Source: JBAZZQ01 sp041658725
GTDB taxonomy: Bacteria > Planctomycetota > Phycisphaerae > JAAYCJ01
Direction of reading: 5' to 3'
DNA length: 64,000 bases
NCBI GenBank assembly: GCA_041658725.1
Contig: JBAZZQ010000014.1
Span: forward strand, 4,683 to 68,682
The position numbers and the translations under genes are program-made. Position 1 is the stretch's first letter. Every line of letters begins with the position of its first letter. The notes beneath the pieces were generated by a model. The model was not told the origin of the DNA. It did no database searches and saw only the letters and a list, made by a program, of their open reading frames with translations. Of the stretch, positions 24,935 through 33,049 are shown in pieces.

Positions 24935-26158
24935 CTATTTCTTCTTTCGTAGTTCATCGAGTCTCGCCACTTCCATGCAGTCTTTATCACCCCGGCCGGA
25001 AAGATTGATCACCAGCAGCTGATCTTTATCCAGTTTCGGAGCCAGTTTGACCGCGTACGCTACGGCATGAGCCGATTCCAACGCGGGGATAATTCCTTCC
25101 GTCTGCGACAGCAGCATAAAAGCGTCGATTGCCTCGTTATCGGTGACGGCGGTATATTCCACCCGCCCGATATCATGCCAGTGTGAATGCTCCGGGCCTA
25201 CACCGGGATAATCCAGTCCCGCCGCGATGGAATGAACGGGCAGGGTTTGCCCTTCTTCATTCTGTAACACGTAAGTATACGTCCCATGCAGCACGCCCGG
25301 AGAGCCTTTGCTGATCGAGGCTGAATGCATCTGACTATCCAATCCATACCCCCCTGCTTCCACTCCGACCAGTTGAACCCTCGGCTCGTTGATAAAATCG
25401 TAAAATATACCCGCCGCGTTACTCCCGCCGCCTACACAGGCGATGCAAACATCAGGCAACCTTCCTTCCAACTCCACCATCTGCCGGCGAACTTCCTTGC
25501 CGATCACCGATTGAAAATCCCGAACGATCATCGGAAAAGGATGCGGCCCACCCACCGTTCCGAAGACATAATGCGTACCGTCAACCGATCCCAGCCAATC
25601 CCGCATCGCCTCGTTGATCGCGTCTTTAAGCGTCCGCTGACCGGTATCGACCGGGTTTACCTTCGCTCCCAGCAGTTTCATCCGGTAAACGTTCAACTCC
25701 TGCCGGCGGATGTCCTCGCTACCCATGTATATTTCACAGGTCAGACCGAAGACCGCCGCCGCGGTGGCTGTCGCCACCCCGTGCTGACCCGCTCCGGTCT
25801 CGGCAATCACCCTTTTTTTACCCATGCGAACCGCCAGGAGGGCCTGACCCAGTGTATTATTGATCTTGTGCGACCCGGTGTGATTCAAATCCTCGCGTTT
25901 GATATAAATCTTCGCTCCGCCCAGGCGGCTTGTCAGATTGCGAGCCAAATAGAGCTTGCTAGGCCGACCGGCGTAGCTGTCCAGGTACCAGTCCAGTTGT
26001 CGGGTAAACTCCGGGTCCTGTTTGGCTTTGGCATATTCCGCTTCAAGCTGCGTCAGGGCCGACATCAGCGTCTCCGGGACAAACTGCCCCCCAAAAAGAC
26101 CATATCGACCGTGTTCGTCCGGTATGGAACCTTTATCTAAATTTTCCGACATCATCAT
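24935..26158 (-). CDS. trpB: Tryptophan synthase beta chain
   Basis: 407-residue PLP enzyme that condenses indole with serine to make tryptophan. Visible landmarks are GRYGLFGGQFVPETLM at the start, KREDLNHTGSHKINN with the PLP-binding Lys, ETGAGQHGVATATAA, the PLP phosphate-binding CVGGGSNAAG, and HSIAAGLDYPGVGPEH near the C-terminus. This is the TrpB1 type that pairs with TrpA. The ATG at 26158 has GGAG nine bases upstream; two further ATG codons follow directly. It is divergent from the universal stress protein gene. Confidence 0.97.
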   Translation of the reverse strand: MMMSENLDKGSIPDEHGRYGLFGGQFVPETLMSALTQLEAEYAKAKQDPEFTRQLDWYLDSYAGRPSKLYLARNLTSRLGGAKIYIKREDLNHTGSHKINNTLGQALLAVRMGKKRVIAETGAGQHGVATATAAAVFGLTCEIYMGSEDIRRQELNVYRMKLLGAKVNPVDTGQRTLKDAINEAMRDWLGSVDGTHYVFGTVGGPHPFPMIVRDFQSVIGKEVRRQMVELEGRLPDVCIACVGGGSNAAGIFYDFINEPRVQLVGVEAGGYGLDSQMHSASISKGSPGVLHGTYTYVLQNEEGQTLPVHSIAAGLDYPGVGPEHSHWHDIGRVEYTAVTDNEAIDAFMLLSQTEGIIPALESAHAVAYAVKLAPKLDKDQLLVINLSGRGDKDCMEVARLDELRKKK

Positions 26159-26264
26159 CTTGCAAATCTCCAATATTTCGTTAGATTATATTAGATAATC
26201 AAAATATTGCCAGCCAAAGGCAATGTATTTTGGCGGCGATTCAATTTCTGATCGGAGGCACGCG

Positions 26265-26732
26265 ATGATAAAAATGGCGAAAATTCTCTATCCGACCGAT
26301 TTTTCCGACCTGTCGATGACGGCATTGAATTATGCAAAATCGTTCGCCCAACAGTTCGACGCCGAACTGCATTGCATCCATGTGGTGGATGAAGCCTACC
26401 AGTATTGGCTTTTGTTCGGACCGGACGGGGCGACGGTAGCTCCGAATACCCAGGAATTATTCGGTTTGTCCCAGGAGCAGATGAATAATTTCATCAAAAC
26501 CAATTTATCCGACGTGCCCAAACTAAAAACCAAAATCATCACCGGAAAACCTTTTGTCGAGATTATCCAATATGCACGGGAAGAGCAGATCGACATGATC
26601 ATCCTCGCCACCCACGGCAGATCGGGTCTGAAACACGTTTTGATGGGCAGCGTCGCGGAGCGCGTGGTGCGAAAAGCCCCCTGTCCGGTTCTCACCATCC
26701 ACTCCGGGGAGCATGAATTTGTCCTGCCGTAG
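26265..26732 (+). CDS. Universal stress protein (UspA family)
   Basis: 155-residue single-domain Usp protein. It begins KILYPTDFSDLSMTALNYA and ends with the nucleotide-binding pattern MGSVAERVVRKAPCPVLTI, which corresponds to the ATP-binding G-x2-G-x9-G(S/T) motif. ATHGRSGLKH precedes it. The full pattern suggests an ATP-binding type. The ATG at 26265 follows GGAGG at six bases; the upstream in-frame ATG at 26223 has no ribosome site. Divergent from trpB and convergent with the XRE regulator gene. Its exact stress is unknown. Confidence 0.92.
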   Translation: MIKMAKILYPTDFSDLSMTALNYAKSFAQQFDAELHCIHVVDEAYQYWLLFGPDGATVAPNTQELFGLSQEQMNNFIKTNLSDVPKLKTKIITGKPFVEIIQYAREEQIDMIILATHGRSGLKHVLMGSVAERVVRKAPCPVLTIHSGEHEFVLP

Positions 26733-26761
26733 ACAATCGGGGCAAAATTTTGCCCCCTCAA

Positions 26762-26974
26762 TCATTCGGGATATTCAAACACCTCGTCGATTTTCACCTC
26801 AAAGATTTTGGCAATGCGAAACGCCAACATCAACGAGGGGGAATATTTTCCCGCCTCGATCGCGATAATGGTCTGACGGGTCACTCCCGCCTGCTTCGCC
26901 AATTCCTGCTGTGTCATCTCGCCATGATCGAACCGCAGCCGTCGGATTTTATTTTTAATTTCAGGATTCGTCAT
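26762..26974 (-). CDS. XRE-type HTH regulator
   Basis: 70-residue minimal helix-turn-helix protein of the XRE/Cro family. The HTH reads MTQQELAKQAGVTRQTIIAIEAGKYSPSLMLAF in pieces, followed by FEVKIDEVFEY, the usual tail of the YozG/short XRE group. The start at 26974 has GGGGGGAAG upstream. It overlaps the preceding membrane protein gene by 14 bases, so the two are translationally coupled. Pairs of a short XRE regulator and a small membrane protein of this kind are common and often self-regulated. A candidate operator overlaps the upstream promoter. Confidence 0.88.
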   Translation of the reverse strand: MTNPEIKNKIRRLRFDHGEMTQQELAKQAGVTRQTIIAIEAGKYSPSLMLAFRIAKIFEVKIDEVFEYPE

Positions 26975-27386
26975 GAACTTCCCCCCGACGGTAGAGAATA
27001 AGCACCGCGATGGACCTGCCAACAAAAAGAGTTATACCGCCTGCCGCTACGATTAAAGGCAGCACGTGAATTGATATGGTGGTTTGGCCCTGGCTTCGAC
27101 AGACTTCCCAGACAATCATACACGCCGCCACAAAAACACCGTAAGAGGTCCACGCTCCCGCCGCGGTTGCGGTTTTTTGGATCGCTTCATCGCGTTCGTC
27201 CGTCTCCACTTCGTCAGGATCATGTTTTTTACGAAACAACGTATGTCCCAAACCTGAAAAGCCAATGAGTCCAAAGGCTGCCGGGGCTGCACGTATACCG
27301 ATCAGGGGAATCAGTATCAGAAAACAGATAACGGAAATAATAATTACCGCCAGCATAAACCACGCTCTTTTTTGTTCCGGTACCAT
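26961..27386 (-). CDS. Small membrane protein paired with XRE regulator
   Basis: 141-residue protein with four predicted membrane helices arranged as two pairs: about 9-28 and 30-47, then 78-97 and 105-129. An acidic cytoplasmic loop lies between them (DPDEVETDERDEAIQK). This loop with ERDE resembles DUF2178-type proteins that sit beside short XRE regulators, a match I make from memory. AGGAG precedes the ATG. It is the first gene of a two-gene operon with a promoter at 27431-27459. It may sense a membrane or redox state and feed the regulator, but this is inference. Confidence 0.7.
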   Translation of the reverse strand: MVPEQKRAWFMLAVIIISVICFLILIPLIGIRAAPAAFGLIGFSGLGHTLFRKKHDPDEVETDERDEAIQKTATAAGAWTSYGVFVAACMIVWEVCRSQGQTTISIHVLPLIVAAGGITLFVGRSIAVLILYRRGEVHDES

Positions 27387-27430
27387 AAAAATCTCCTATA
27401 CACACAAACAAGGTAACGTTTAACCAACAT

Positions 27431-27459
27431 AATGTAATATATTTTTTACATCATGTCAA
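27431..27459 (-). promoter_or_regulatory. Promoter and dyad operator of the XRE-membrane protein operon
   Basis: On the minus strand TTGACA (27454-27459) and TACATT (27431-27436) are 17 bases apart. An inverted repeat ATGTAA-N8-TTACAT (27432-27451) overlaps the -10 box, a good place for binding by the encoded XRE protein. Confidence 0.6.
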
Positions 27460-27553
27460 CTAAATAATACCATAGAATGTGATATTTTTTCTTTTAAAGA
27501 TTGGGCGATTTGTACTTCCACCTTTTATTTTTAAGATATTGAGAACTCAAGAC

Positions 27554-28228
27554 TTATGTTTGCGGATAAGGCCACCCGTTGTAAGGTTGGACGAATTCCC
27601 ATTCCTGTTTTTCCAATCGTTCTTTGATCGGATTATTTTGAATATATCCAACCACTCGTCGAATATCATCGGGAGTATGCAGATATATTACATAAACCCT
27701 CTGCGACCAAAGAGGATGATTTGGAGAAATACCGTTCCAATGATTTATCTCTTCGCGGACCTCACCAGCGAGTATTTTCCACATTGTTTGACCGTTATCC
27801 CGATGTCTCCGCACACAAAGATGCACATGATTGGATAAAATCGCACACCCCCAGACCGTATATTTTCGTTTCCGAATCACTCGCGAAAACGCATTAGCGA
27901 TATCGTTTCTCATCCCCTGGTCGAACCAAAAAGGTTCAAATTCCATTCGTGGGTTTGCTTGTTTGTAAAATTCCTTCACCTGCCCTCGCGGTGGTTGAAT
28001 ACGTTTTCGCCCTGGATGAATCGGTCCCAAATCCTCGAATTTCTTTTCTCTCAATTCCACCGATTCGCTTCCGCGGGGATCGTTCGCGATCCAGTGACCG
28101 TATCCTGTAAAGATAAGATGGTGCGCGAGGACGAGACGGTTTTTCGTCGTGAAACCTTCGCGAAGAGGTAAACCAGTCTGTCGATTCTTACCTTGATCCG
28201 AAATCGGTTTTTTGTCATAAAATGTCAT
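27554..28228 (-). CDS. REP-associated tyrosine transposase (RAYT, Y1 family)
   Basis: 224-residue single-strand transposase of the IS200/IS605-related Y1 group. The HUH metal site is HVHL at 134-137 within SNHVHLCVRR. The catalytic Tyr is Y195 in VVGYIQNNP, the hallmark of RAYT proteins. The long N-terminal part (LAHHLIFTGYGHW and onward) is typical of the stand-alone chromosomal group. GAGGAG lies six bases before the ATG. No insertion-sequence ends are visible at its borders, as expected for RAYTs, which mobilise palindromic REP sequences elsewhere. The window contains many such palindromes. It is flanked by unrelated genes. Confidence 0.9.
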   Translation of the reverse strand: MTFYDKKPISDQGKNRQTGLPLREGFTTKNRLVLAHHLIFTGYGHWIANDPRGSESVELREKKFEDLGPIHPGRKRIQPPRGQVKEFYKQANPRMEFEPFWFDQGMRNDIANAFSRVIRKRKYTVWGCAILSNHVHLCVRRHRDNGQTMWKILAGEVREEINHWNGISPNHPLWSQRVYVIYLHTPDDIRRVVGYIQNNPIKERLEKQEWEFVQPYNGWPYPQT

Positions 28229-28275
28229 GTCGTCTCCTCATTGGACGACATTATAAAGGAAAACCAAAGACCGAT

Positions 28276-29682
28276 TCAATTCATTTCCATTAACTCCAAA
28301 TCCCGCATTTTACGAAACAAACTCGTCCGGGAAATCCCCAACGCTTTGGCGGTCAGTTGACGATTTCCCTCGAAACGTCCCAACGCTTTTCGAATGATTT
28401 GTTTTTCCGTTTTAAGGATCAATTCCTCCAACGTCCCTGTTTGATCTGTAAAATTCTGACCGTCATCATTCGCTGGCGGTTCGATCATTTCGGCGGGTAA
28501 ATCATCGGGAAAGATAATCTCGCTTCGGGTAAGCACCACCGCCCGTTCGATCGCGTTTTCCAATTCGCGAACATTTCCCGGCCAGCGATACCGCGCCAAT
28601 AAGTTCATCGCCTCCGGACTGATCGATTGAATCGGTTTCTGATGCATCTGACTGAATTTTTCCAGAAAATGATTCGTCAATATCGGTATATCGCTGACCC
28701 GGTCACAAAGCGGCGACAAACGAATGTCGATAACATTTATTCGATAATACAAGTCCTGCCGGAATTTTTCTTCTTCCACTAATTTCTTGAGATTTTTATT
28801 CGTGGCGACAATGACGCGGACATTGACGTTGATGGTTTTATTCGAACCCACCGGCTCAAATTGCCGTTCCTGCAAAACACGAAGTAATTTGACCTGCAGG
28901 GCGGGAGAGGCGCTGTCGATCTCGTCGAGAAAAATCGTTCCTCCCTCCGCCGCCATAAATCGACCATGCTTATCCCCCACCGCCCCGGTAAACGACCCCC
29001 TGACATGCCCGAAAAGCTCGCTTTCCAACAAATTCTCCGGAAGAGCGCCGCAACTGACTTCGATAAAAGGTCCGTCCCGCCGCGGACTGCGCCGATGAAT
29101 GGCATGGGCGACCAGCGTCTTACCGGTCCCAGATTCTCCGGTCACCAAAACCGTGGTCGAGGTCGATGCCACCGCCTCAATTAAGTCAAACACCTTCTGC
29201 ATCTGCCGGTCCCGGCCGATTATTTCACAAAACCGATTCTGTTGCCGTAGTTGTTTCTTCAGCGCCGCATTCTCCGCCTGAAGCGCCTGCTGCTTTAATG
29301 CCCGCTGAATACTCATCCGCAATTCGTCATCAATAATCGGTTTGGTCAGATAATCATACGCCCCTAATTTAATCGCGTCGACAGCAGACTCAATCGACCC
29401 AAAGCCGGTAATCACCATCACCACTATCTGCGGATAATTCTCCCGCACATATTTTAAAAATTCCAACCCGTTGATGCTCGGCATATTCAGATCGGTAATG
29501 ACAATCTGGATTGATTGACGGGAAAGTATTTTCTTCGCTTCCTGAAAATCATTTGCGGTAAATGCACCGTAACCATCCATCAACAAAAACTCCCCCAGCG
29601 AATCAAGAATAATTCTGTCATCGTCGAGGATCAGAATATTCGCAGTAACTTGACTTTGTATTGGAGGTTCCACTAATTTCAT
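28276..29682 (-). CDS. Sigma-54-dependent response regulator (NtrC family)
   Basis: 468-residue three-domain activator. The receiver (about 15-130) has the DDD acidic pocket and phospho-acceptor Asp64 in VITDLNMP. The AAA+ domain carries Walker A GESGTGKT, the sigma-54 contact loop GSFTGA (usual GAFTGA, with A to S) and the Walker B-type GGTIFLDEID. The C-terminal Fis-type HTH reads NRQLTAKALGISRTSLFRK. It activates sigma-54 promoters, but no such promoter is obvious nearby. The ATG at 29682 gives a normal N-terminus. A TTG at 29703 would overlap the kinase stop by four bases; neither start has a strong ribosome site. Partner kinase directly upstream. Confidence 0.93.
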   Translation of the reverse strand: MKLVEPPIQSQVTANILILDDDRIILDSLGEFLLMDGYGAFTANDFQEAKKILSRQSIQIVITDLNMPSINGLEFLKYVRENYPQIVVMVITGFGSIESAVDAIKLGAYDYLTKPIIDDELRMSIQRALKQQALQAENAALKKQLRQQNRFCEIIGRDRQMQKVFDLIEAVASTSTTVLVTGESGTGKTLVAHAIHRRSPRRDGPFIEVSCGALPENLLESELFGHVRGSFTGAVGDKHGRFMAAEGGTIFLDEIDSASPALQVKLLRVLQERQFEPVGSNKTINVNVRVIVATNKNLKKLVEEEKFRQDLYYRINVIDIRLSPLCDRVSDIPILTNHFLEKFSQMHQKPIQSISPEAMNLLARYRWPGNVRELENAIERAVVLTRSEIIFPDDLPAEMIEPPANDDGQNFTDQTGTLEELILKTEKQIIRKALGRFEGNRQLTAKALGISRTSLFRKMRDLELMEMN

Positions 29683-29699
29683 TTTAATATTTTCACTTT

Positions 29700-30833
29700 T
29701 CAATTTTCACTTTTCAATTTTTCTTTCCCCGCCACTGGAAGTTCCACAACAAAACGCGCCCCACCATTTGCCCCATCCTGCGCCAAAATCGTGCCACCAT
29801 ACAATTGAACAATCTCCCGCGAAATCGCCAAACCCAATCCCGTCCCCTCTCCCGCCGGTTTGGTCGTAAAAAACGGATCAAACAAATAATTGCGTTCCAC
29901 CGGCAGTCCCACTCCTGTGTCTTCAAAAATGATCCGAACACATTTTCCTTCCATACGAGTGCTGATCGTGATCATCGCCGGGCACTCCGGTTCCCGACGC
30001 CTGCGTTGCACTACCGCATCAATCGCATTTTTCAGCAGATTACAAAACACCTGATACAGCCGCGTCCCTCCTGCGCGGGGCAGGTTTTCCGACAACATCG
30101 TGACAACACTCACCTCCGCCGTCTGAACCCGGGCCGTCAACGTCCGAATCGCCTGATCGAGCATATCATTGATCGAAACGCTCTCTATTGCCGATTGACC
30201 ATGCCGCGAAAACCGAATCAGGTCCGATAATATTTCGTTGATCTTCCCCAACGCATCTCTGGCTGAAGAAAGGTACGCCGTCACTTTTTCCGGCGATTGC
30301 AGCACTTCCCCGTCATGCTGCAATCGTCGCAATGCCAGATTAATATATCGCATGGAACCATCCAGAGGATTATTGAGTTCATGGGCGATTTTCGCCGCCA
30401 GCCCCGTCATACTTTGAAGTTTGTCATTTTCCACATTTTGGAGGGACAACTCCCGGCCATACTCATAACCGGTCAGGTTAATCAAAAACACTTTCCCCCA
30501 CCCCGCCGGTAACTCCAGCGGAATAACCCGAACTTGCGCCAAATACTTCTTTTCGCGGCAAATACATTCCAATTCCAAACCCGAAAGCTCGATGATCTTT
30601 GCCTCCCGACCCGCGGAAAAAACCAGTTCGGCAAGATCGATCTGCACCTGCGGACCGTCCAGAACCGGTAGTTCGCTCTTGCCGCCGCAAATTTCCTTCG
30701 CCGAATTATTGCAGGTCAGAACCGTCCCCTTCTGGTCTACCAACCAGTTCCAACCAATCCCCGCCTGCAAAACCGCACGGGCCAGTTCCAGCATTTCAGC
30801 ACTGAATAAAATGTTTTTATCAGCCGTTTCCAT
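29700..30833 (-). CDS. Sensor histidine kinase (NtrB-like), partner of NtrC-type regulator
   Basis: 377-residue soluble kinase with no membrane helix. A PAS domain fills about 15-125 (WLVDQKGTVLTCNNSAKEI). The HisKA segment has the phospho-acceptor H151 in KIAHELNNPLDG. The ATPase domain has the N box NLLKNAIDAVV, G1 FEDTGVGLP, F box FDPFFTTKP and G2 GEGTGLGLAI. It phosphorylates the response regulator encoded just downstream. The C-terminus runs through a short direct duplication of TTGAAAAGTGAAAA (about 29692-29720), which also supplies its stop codon. The input signal is probably cytoplasmic and is unknown. Confidence 0.93.
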   Translation of the reverse strand: METADKNILFSAEMLELARAVLQAGIGWNWLVDQKGTVLTCNNSAKEICGGKSELPVLDGPQVQIDLAELVFSAGREAKIIELSGLELECICREKKYLAQVRVIPLELPAGWGKVFLINLTGYEYGRELSLQNVENDKLQSMTGLAAKIAHELNNPLDGSMRYINLALRRLQHDGEVLQSPEKVTAYLSSARDALGKINEILSDLIRFSRHGQSAIESVSINDMLDQAIRTLTARVQTAEVSVVTMLSENLPRAGGTRLYQVFCNLLKNAIDAVVQRRRREPECPAMITISTRMEGKCVRIIFEDTGVGLPVERNYLFDPFFTTKPAGEGTGLGLAISREIVQLYGGTILAQDGANGGARFVVELPVAGKEKLKSEN

Positions 30834-31031
30834 AATTTAAACACCACGTACCATTTCTGTTACACGTGTCATTTCTGAACATCGGCACAAATACCCCCAT
30901 GCTGAAACATCGGAGTTTAACGAGGCGATGTCACACCAACACTCTGCCACCCTGAAAAAATTTAAAAATCTCGTAGACAAATTGCCTCCATCTGCCACTA
31001 TGTTAGTGAAGCGATAAACAAGGAAGCCTGA

Positions 31032-31574
31032 TTGGAAAAAAAGAACGACACAACCCTGGTGGCGGCGGTGCTCGGCGGAGACAAACTATCGTATGCCGAA
31101 CTATACGACCGTTACACCCCGCTGATACGGGCCATTTGTTACGACACCACACGAAATCTGACCGATGCCCAGGACTTGGCACAGGAAGTGTTTCTGAGGG
31201 CGTACGAAAAATTAGGTGAACTTCGTGATACGGAACTTTTTTCCAGATGGCTGATTGGAATTTCACGGATGTGTTGCAAGGAATGGCTTCGCGGGCATTT
31301 ACAACTACGGAAACACCAAACCACTTTGGAACCTGAAAATTTGGAAACTAAAGAGATCTCAAATGACGGCCAAATTGAGGAACTGCGATCCGCCATTACC
31401 AAGCTCCCGGAAAAAGAGCGTTTAGCCCTGCATGCCTTTTACTTGCAGGAAAATTCGGTCGAAGACGCCTGTCGCACATTGGATATGTCGAAATCGGGCT
31501 TTTATCGCATCCTGGACCGGGCCAGAAAACGGTTGGCCAAACTAATGCAATCTCTGCCGGAGGACAAGCGATGA
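31032..31574 (+). CDS. ECF-type RNA polymerase sigma factor
   Basis: 180-residue extracytoplasmic-function sigma factor. Region 2 reads FAELYDR-type YAELYDRYTP and DAQDLAQEVFLRAYEKL, the core-binding and -10 recognising helices. Region 4 is ITKLPEKERLALHAFYLQ then ACRTLDMSKSGFYRILDRARKRL, the -35 HTH. Start TTG at 31032 has AAGGA seven bases before it. Its stop overlaps the start of the next gene (ATGA). Together they form a sigma/regulator pair of the type abundant in planctomycetes. Target promoters cannot be read here. Confidence 0.93.
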   Translation: MEKKNDTTLVAAVLGGDKLSYAELYDRYTPLIRAICYDTTRNLTDAQDLAQEVFLRAYEKLGELRDTELFSRWLIGISRMCCKEWLRGHLQLRKHQTTLEPENLETKEISNDGQIEELRSAITKLPEKERLALHAFYLQENSVEDACRTLDMSKSGFYRILDRARKRLAKLMQSLPEDKR

Positions 31575-32869
31575 ATTCGCCAATAGATGAAAAATTAAAA
31601 CGCGTTTACGAAGTGTTCTATCACGACCATGATCGGCTCCGCGGGAATCTCCTGGGTTCACTTCCCGCCCAGCCGTGTGAACCTCCATTAAGTCGCAATG
31701 TTTTTAAACTATGGTATTTTTTGGGAGGTACAAAAATGAAACGCCAAATCGTAGCCGCCGCCATTGCCGCCGCAATTATGTTACTGGCCCTCAACTTCTG
31801 GCCTGTCAATTCGAAAGATGGTATTGCCTGGGCGGATGTAGTTAGGCAGATTCACGAAGTAAAGTCATTGGTCTGGGTATGGAATGAGGAGGAAATAGAT
31901 TCAGCCTATTCGGCACCCAAGGTAAAGGGGAGGTGGAAGTGTTACTATAAAGATCCCGGCATGTCGCGGGAAGATCATTTTATAGTTGGAACAACTCAAC
32001 CTTCCGTCTTGCCAGATGCTACGGAGCGATGTAACAGGATTAATATCCGTGGGATGACCCCAACGAAATCCAATTCTTACGATCTCGCCGTACTTGAAAA
32101 AAAGGCATGGATTCAAATCACGACGTTTTCACCTCCGATAACTAGATTGCCCACAGAGGCGATGGCAATATGGTCAAAGCTCGGCAGAATTACCTCGGAT
32201 AAAACCTGTAAAATCGGCCATAAAGAGATTAATGGGATAGCATGTGTGGGTTTTGAGGCCCATATCAATGCGTTTGAACCCCGAATTCCGATGAAGGGAA
32301 AGGTACGGGTTTGGTCAGAGAAAGACACCGGCATTCCCGTGCTTGTGGAACTCCAATATCAAGCAAAAGGAGGAACATATATCTCCGGAACGACGATCGA
32401 TCATATTCAATGGAATGCGGTTCTGTCGGATGATCTCTTCAAATTGCCAGACTTGAAAGGTTGGAAGGTTGAAGAGGTTCGATCCAGCTCGGAACAAGTA
32501 TTCTTCTCCTGTACCCGGTTACGCAATGACATTCCGTTTCAAGTTCGACGAAAGGATGGCACTTTGATCTTGAACGTTGCGGATGTTTTTTCGATGAAAA
32601 AGGGAGGCATTTACACTACATTGACAAATGGGAAATTGAAGAAACAGGTCGAGGTATTTGCCGTTCTGAACCAGGAAGGGAGAGACAAAATTAAAAAAAT
32701 TTGGGCCAAAGGACAAAATCTGGAATTGTTGGCGGACTTTAACGGAAAAAGTCAATCGGCAGGATATGTTCCCATTTCAAATAACGGCCCCGGGATTATG
32801 ATTGATATCACCTCTATGAATATCACGCCGAAGGAATTCGAAGACAACTACCTGACCTCTGGAAATTAA
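31571..32869 (+). CDS. Membrane-anchored partner of the ECF sigma factor
   Basis: 432-residue single-span membrane protein. A short cytoplasmic N-terminus (about 1-55) lacks a clear zinc-binding anti-sigma motif. It is followed by one membrane helix (about 58-76, IVAAAIAAAIMLLALNFW), then a large extracytoplasmic domain. A WADVVRQIHEVKSLVW segment just after the membrane, followed by beta-rich sequence, resembles LolA/outer-membrane-lipoprotein-sorting-like sensor domains found on many planctomycete ECF partners. The final third (about 305-430) has a SecDF-P1 head-like feel (LRNDIPFQV..., GIYTTLTNGKLKKQV), which I note only as possible. The gene overlaps the sigma gene by four bases, supporting an anti-sigma or sensor role. 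A hairpin follows its stop. Confidence 0.65.
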   Translation: MNSPIDEKLKRVYEVFYHDHDRLRGNLLGSLPAQPCEPPLSRNVFKLWYFLGGTKMKRQIVAAAIAAAIMLLALNFWPVNSKDGIAWADVVRQIHEVKSLVWVWNEEEIDSAYSAPKVKGRWKCYYKDPGMSREDHFIVGTTQPSVLPDATERCNRINIRGMTPTKSNSYDLAVLEKKAWIQITTFSPPITRLPTEAMAIWSKLGRITSDKTCKIGHKEINGIACVGFEAHINAFEPRIPMKGKVRVWSEKDTGIPVLVELQYQAKGGTYISGTTIDHIQWNAVLSDDLFKLPDLKGWKVEEVRSSSEQVFFSCTRLRNDIPFQVRRKDGTLILNVADVFSMKKGGIYTTLTNGKLKKQVEVFAVLNQEGRDKIKKIWAKGQNLELLADFNGKSQSAGYVPISNNGPGIMIDITSMNITPKEFEDNYLTSGN

Positions 32870-32895
32870 AAGACCGCATCGATCATAAAAATATG

Positions 32896-32926
32896 AGAAT
32901 GGCCACGTTATTAACGTGGCCATTCT
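32896..32926 (+). terminator. Perfect hairpin after the ECF operon
   Basis: AGAATGGCCACGTTA pairs perfectly with its mirror (32912-32926), followed by TTTG. The T tract is short, so this is a probable rather than a certain intrinsic terminator. Confidence 0.6.
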
Positions 32927-32993
32927 TTGTCCGTTCGCGTAAATTCGTGTCAAAAATTCAATTCTGAAATAGGCACACGGCAGTAGCGTTTTT

Positions 32994-33023
32994 TTGTGTG
33001 AACCCAATTTATTTTGTTATAAT
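32994..33023 (+). promoter_or_regulatory. Probable promoter of the aldo/keto reductase gene
   Basis: TATAAT at 33018-33023 is a perfect -10 box. The -35 (TTGTGT, 18 bases upstream) is weak. The start codon is 27 bases downstream. Confidence 0.55.
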
Positions 33024-33049
33024 AGCAAATAATTGGAGGTTTGAAAAAA

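Noticed and set aside
25325..26140. 271-codon frame opposite trpB
   Set aside because: trpB is certain; long antisense frames are common opposite conserved GC-rich genes.
29692..29720. Direct duplication TTGAAAAGTGAAAA at the kinase end as a regulatory site
   Set aside because: Short AT-rich repeats of this kind are common, and both genes remain intact. Noted only as a curiosity in the kinase entry.
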